From Thermoplasmata archaeon (GTDB lineage Archaea > Thermoplasmatota > Thermoplasmata > Lutacidiplasmatales > UBA184), in NCBI GenBank assembly GCA_030043405.1, contig JASHXS010000130.1:1-7748 (forward strand): a DNA stretch of 7,748 bases, given 5' to 3'. Shown piece by piece: positions 5,851 to 7,748 of the stretch; position 1 is the stretch's first letter, and each line of letters starts with the position of its first letter. Position numbers and translations under genes: made by a program. Under the pieces are notes generated by a model. The model was given only the letters and a program-made list of their open reading frames with translations, was not told the origin of the DNA and ran no database searches.

Positions 5851-6291
5851 ATGGTCCTGCGGGCGCGCGACATCATGGAACCGAAGGTCCTCACGGTCGA
5901 CGGGGAGACGACCGTCCGTGAGTGCGCTCGGCTGCTGGCGGAGCGTCACAAGGGCTACGCGGTCGTATTGGACGCCGGGGGGACCGTGGCCGGGATTGTA
6001 ACCGAGTGGGACTTCCTCTCCAAGGTCCTCGCCACCGGCGGCGACGCGACCCAGCTTCGGGTCCGGGAGATCGCCACCGCGACCGTGCGCTCGTGCACGC
6101 CCGACACTCCCGCGGAAGACCTGGTCGAGACGATGGCGACCGAGGGGATCCGACGCATCGTGGTCCGGTCCGGTCCCCAGGTCGTCGGCATCATCACGTC
6201 GCGGGACGTGCTCGTCATGTTCCGGCAGTACGTCGACAAACTGTCGAGCCAGATCGCCGGCTACCACTCCGACCCGGCGCCCCTCGGCTAA
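5851..6291 (+). CDS. Two-CBS-domain regulatory protein
   Basis: The 146-residue protein is a stand-alone CBS pair (Bateman module). CBS1 covers about residues 5-62 (ARDIMEPKVLTVDGETTV, then GIVTEWDFLSKVL) and CBS2 about 70-130 (VREIATATVRSCTPDTPAED, then VVGIITSRDVLVMF). Such modules bind adenine nucleotides or related ligands and change the activity of a partner. No catalytic, DNA-binding or transport domain is attached, so it probably acts as a sensor in trans; the partner is not identifiable here. The downstream transporter gene is on the same strand but 111 bp away with its own promoter candidate, so co-transcription is not assured. The ATG is chosen from the TATA spacing and from the conserved motif starting at residue 4. 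Both domains look complete. Confidence 0.93.
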   Translation: MVLRARDIMEPKVLTVDGETTVRECARLLAERHKGYAVVLDAGGTVAGIVTEWDFLSKVLATGGDATQLRVREIATATVRSCTPDTPAEDLVETMATEGIRRIVVRSGPQVVGIITSRDVLVMFRQYVDKLSSQIAGYHSDPAPLG

Positions 6292-6402
6292 GTCCGCCGG
6301 GGCGCAGCCTTATCTTTTCGCGTCGGGAGCAGGGGGCAGGAACTCCCGCGCCCCGTTCCCCGCGACGCCCAGCCGCGCCGGACCGATGGCGGCGGTGCCG
6401 CG
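6292..6402 (+). promoter_or_regulatory. Spacer between the CBS and MFS genes with promoter patch and inverted repeat
   Basis: A pyrimidine/AT-rich patch, CTTATCTTTT (6309-6318), is the best core-promoter candidate for the transporter. It could equally be a T-run terminator for the CBS gene. Just downstream, CGGGAG (6324-6329) and CTCCCG (6343-6348) form an inverted repeat with a 13-nt loop, extendable by three pairs across a bulged T. With a start of transcription near 6339, this repeat would lie across the initiation region and could be an operator or a 5' hairpin. The predicted leader of about 64 nt is longer than for the other genes. Evidence is positional only. Confidence 0.35.
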
Positions 6403-7748
6403 ATGCAGTACAAGTGGAAGGTTCTCTCCAACACGACGATCGCCACCCTGATGGCGGCGATCGACACGAACATCGTCCTGATCTCGCTCCCGACGATCGG
6501 CCGGGAGTTACCCGGGACCAGCGCGACCACCCTGCTGTGGATCCTGCTGGGGTACTCGCTGCTGACCGCCGTCGTCCTCCTCAACTTCGGGCGGCTGTCC
6601 GACCTGTTCGGCCGGGTGCGCCTCTACGTCCTCGGGTTCGCGGTGTTCACCGTCGGGTCGCTACTCTGCGGGCTCTCCCAGACGGGGATCGAGTTGGTGG
6701 GCTTCCGACTCGTCCAAGCCGTCGGGGCCGGCTTCCTCTTCTCCAACTCGGCCGCGATCATCACCGATGCCTTCCCGCCCAACGAGCGCGGGCGCGCGTT
6801 GGGCATCAATCAGGTCTCGATCGTCGCGGGAGCCGTCTCGGGGCTGGTCCTCGGCGGGATCATCACCTCGACCATCGGCTGGCGGTGGATCTTCTTCGTG
6901 AACGTACCGATCGGGATCATCGCGACGGTCCGCGCCCACTTCGACCTGAAGGAGCTCGTCCTCCCCTCCGAGCGTCCGCACATCGACTGGCTCGGGAACA
7001 TCGCCTTCGCGGTCGGCCTCGCCCTCATCCTCCTGGGCGTCACGCTCGGGGCGCTCGGGAACGTGAGCGACCTGGACGGGATCGTCATGGCGCTCGCCGG
7101 CGTGGCCTTGCTCGTCCTCTTCCTCTGGATCGAGGCCCACGAGAGCTCGCCGATGCTCGACCTCGGCCTCTTCCGGATCCGGGAATTCACCGCCACGGCG
7201 ACCGCGTCGTTGCTCAACGCGTTGGCCCGGGGGGCCTTCACGTTCATCCTCGTTTTCTACCTCCAGGGCCCCCCCCGATTTCTGAGCCCGTTCACGGCCG
7301 GCCTCTTCCTCATTCCCGTATCGGCCTCGCTGGCGACCTTCGGTCCGATCAGCGGGTGGTTGTCCGACCGATGGGGGCCGAGGTGGTTCGTGCTCTCTGG
7401 ACTGGTCGTCTCGGCCGGGGGATTCCTCTGGTTATCGACGATCACGAGCGGGGAGACCTTCTACCAGCTGGCCCCGCCGCTCATCCTCGTCGGCGCCGGG
7501 TTCGGCCTGTTCGCCTCACCCAATCGCGCGGTGATGATGACCTCGGTCCCGCCCCGACGGCGGGGCGTGGCCTCGGGGATCGGCACGACCTTCGTGAACA
7601 CCGGCGCGACGATCTCGCTCGGGATCACCCTGGTCGTGATGTCCCAGGTCCTCCCCCGCTCGGCCATCATCGCCATCTTCCTCGGTTCGTCGGCGCAAGG
7701 CGTCGCACCGGGGGTCGCGAGCGGATTCCTCGAGGCCATCCACGTCGT
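6403..7748 (+). CDS. MFS transporter, 14-TM DHA2 (EmrB/QacA-like) type, 3' end outside the window
   Basis: This is an integral-membrane secondary transporter, probably a proton-driven exporter of drugs or other small hydrophobic compounds. I read an unbroken frame from ATG 6403 to the window edge (448 codons, no stop). TM1 holds the DHA2-like D1 motif (IDTNIVLISLP, D21). Motif A is at 63-75 (GRLSDLFGRVRLY), with a second-half counterpart at 318-327 (GWLSDRWGPR). The motif B Arg is R102. Motif C, typical of antiporters, is at about 142-152 (AGAVSGLVLGG), followed by GWRWIFFVNVPIG, characteristic of this subfamily. Family members are usually about 470-550 residues, so the last helix or two are cut off. 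Codons are heavily C-ending (ATC, CTC, GTC), as expected for GC-rich DNA. A run of eight C at 7269-7276 keeps the frame. The substrate cannot be predicted. The ATG is the only good start before TM1. Confidence 0.93.
   Translation, partial: MQYKWKVLSNTTIATLMAAIDTNIVLISLPTIGRELPGTSATTLLWILLGYSLLTAVVLLNFGRLSDLFGRVRLYVLGFAVFTVGSLLCGLSQTGIELVGFRLVQAVGAGFLFSNSAAIITDAFPPNERGRALGINQVSIVAGAVSGLVLGGIITSTIGWRWIFFVNVPIGIIATVRAHFDLKELVLPSERPHIDWLGNIAFAVGLALILLGVTLGALGNVSDLDGIVMALAGVALLVLFLWIEAHESSPMLDLGLFRIREFTATATASLLNALARGAFTFILVFYLQGPPRFLSPFTAGLFLIPVSASLATFGPISGWLSDRWGPRWFVLSGLVVSAGGFLWLSTITSGETFYQLAPPLILVGAGFGLFASPNRAVMMTSVPPRRRGVASGIGTTFVNTGATISLGITLVVMSQVLPRSAIIAIFLGSSAQGVAPGVASGFLEAIHV

Noticed and set aside
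7269..7276. Run of eight C as a possible frameshift in the transporter
   Set aside because: The frame is continuous and MFS-like on both sides of the run, including the TM segment after it, so no shift has occurred in this sequence.
6624..7739. Several minus-strand open frames across the transporter
   Set aside because: They are mirror frames of the MFS gene, which reads without a stop on the + strand and has motifs A and C. The Asp/Glu/Arg-rich minus products are typical antisense artefacts of C-ending codons.
1..7748. Defence, CRISPR, mobile-element or tRNA signals
   Set aside because: I found no regularly spaced repeats, terminal inverted repeats, transposase or integrase motifs, or tRNA-like cloverleaf, and nearly all the sequence is accounted for by eight genes.

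Overview
The window is a GC-rich stretch of archaeal chromosome. The case for Archaea is the archaeal/eukaryotic-type initiation factor aIF5B, a transcription factor B (TFB), and start sites with a TATA-like patch about 25-40 bp upstream instead of -35/-10 boxes. High GC, very short spacers and a small basic winged-helix protein beside TFB would fit a high-GC member of the Thermoplasmatota. That placement is inference. No rRNA or other taxonomic marker is present to settle it.

Layout from left to right: the 3' part of aIF5B (+, 1-1502); an unrecognised two-TM membrane protein with an extracytoplasmic domain (-, 1496-2173); a divergent TFB (+, 2282-3238); a 74-aa winged-helix protein (-, 3231-3455); an AcuC-like class I histone-deacetylase-family enzyme (+, 3533-4684); a YkgJ-type cysteine-cluster protein with a long C-terminal extension (-, 4681-5733); a two-CBS-domain protein (+, 5851-6291); and a 14-TM-type (DHA2/EmrB-QacA-like) MFS transporter running off the right edge (+, 6403-7748). 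There is no tRNA, rRNA, CRISPR array, insertion sequence or other mobile element.

The first seven genes alternate strand one by one, so almost every gene is its own transcription unit. All three convergent pairs overlap at their stop codons (7, 8 and 4 bp; the last pair shares one CTAG). The three divergent gaps are 77-117 bp, and each holds AT-rich TATA candidates in otherwise GC-rich sequence. Functionally the block is mostly information processing and regulation (translation initiation, transcription initiation, a small DNA-binding protein, a deacetylase, a CBS sensor), followed by an export pump. Nothing shows that these genes form one pathway.

I see no obvious new defence, mobile or biosynthetic system here. 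The points most worth a second look are the TFB that lacks the usual B-reader motif, the shared near-palindromic TATA element and the tiny ATG-CTG-TGA reading frame at its start, the stop-codon overlaps, the unknown membrane protein and the YkgJ protein's extension.
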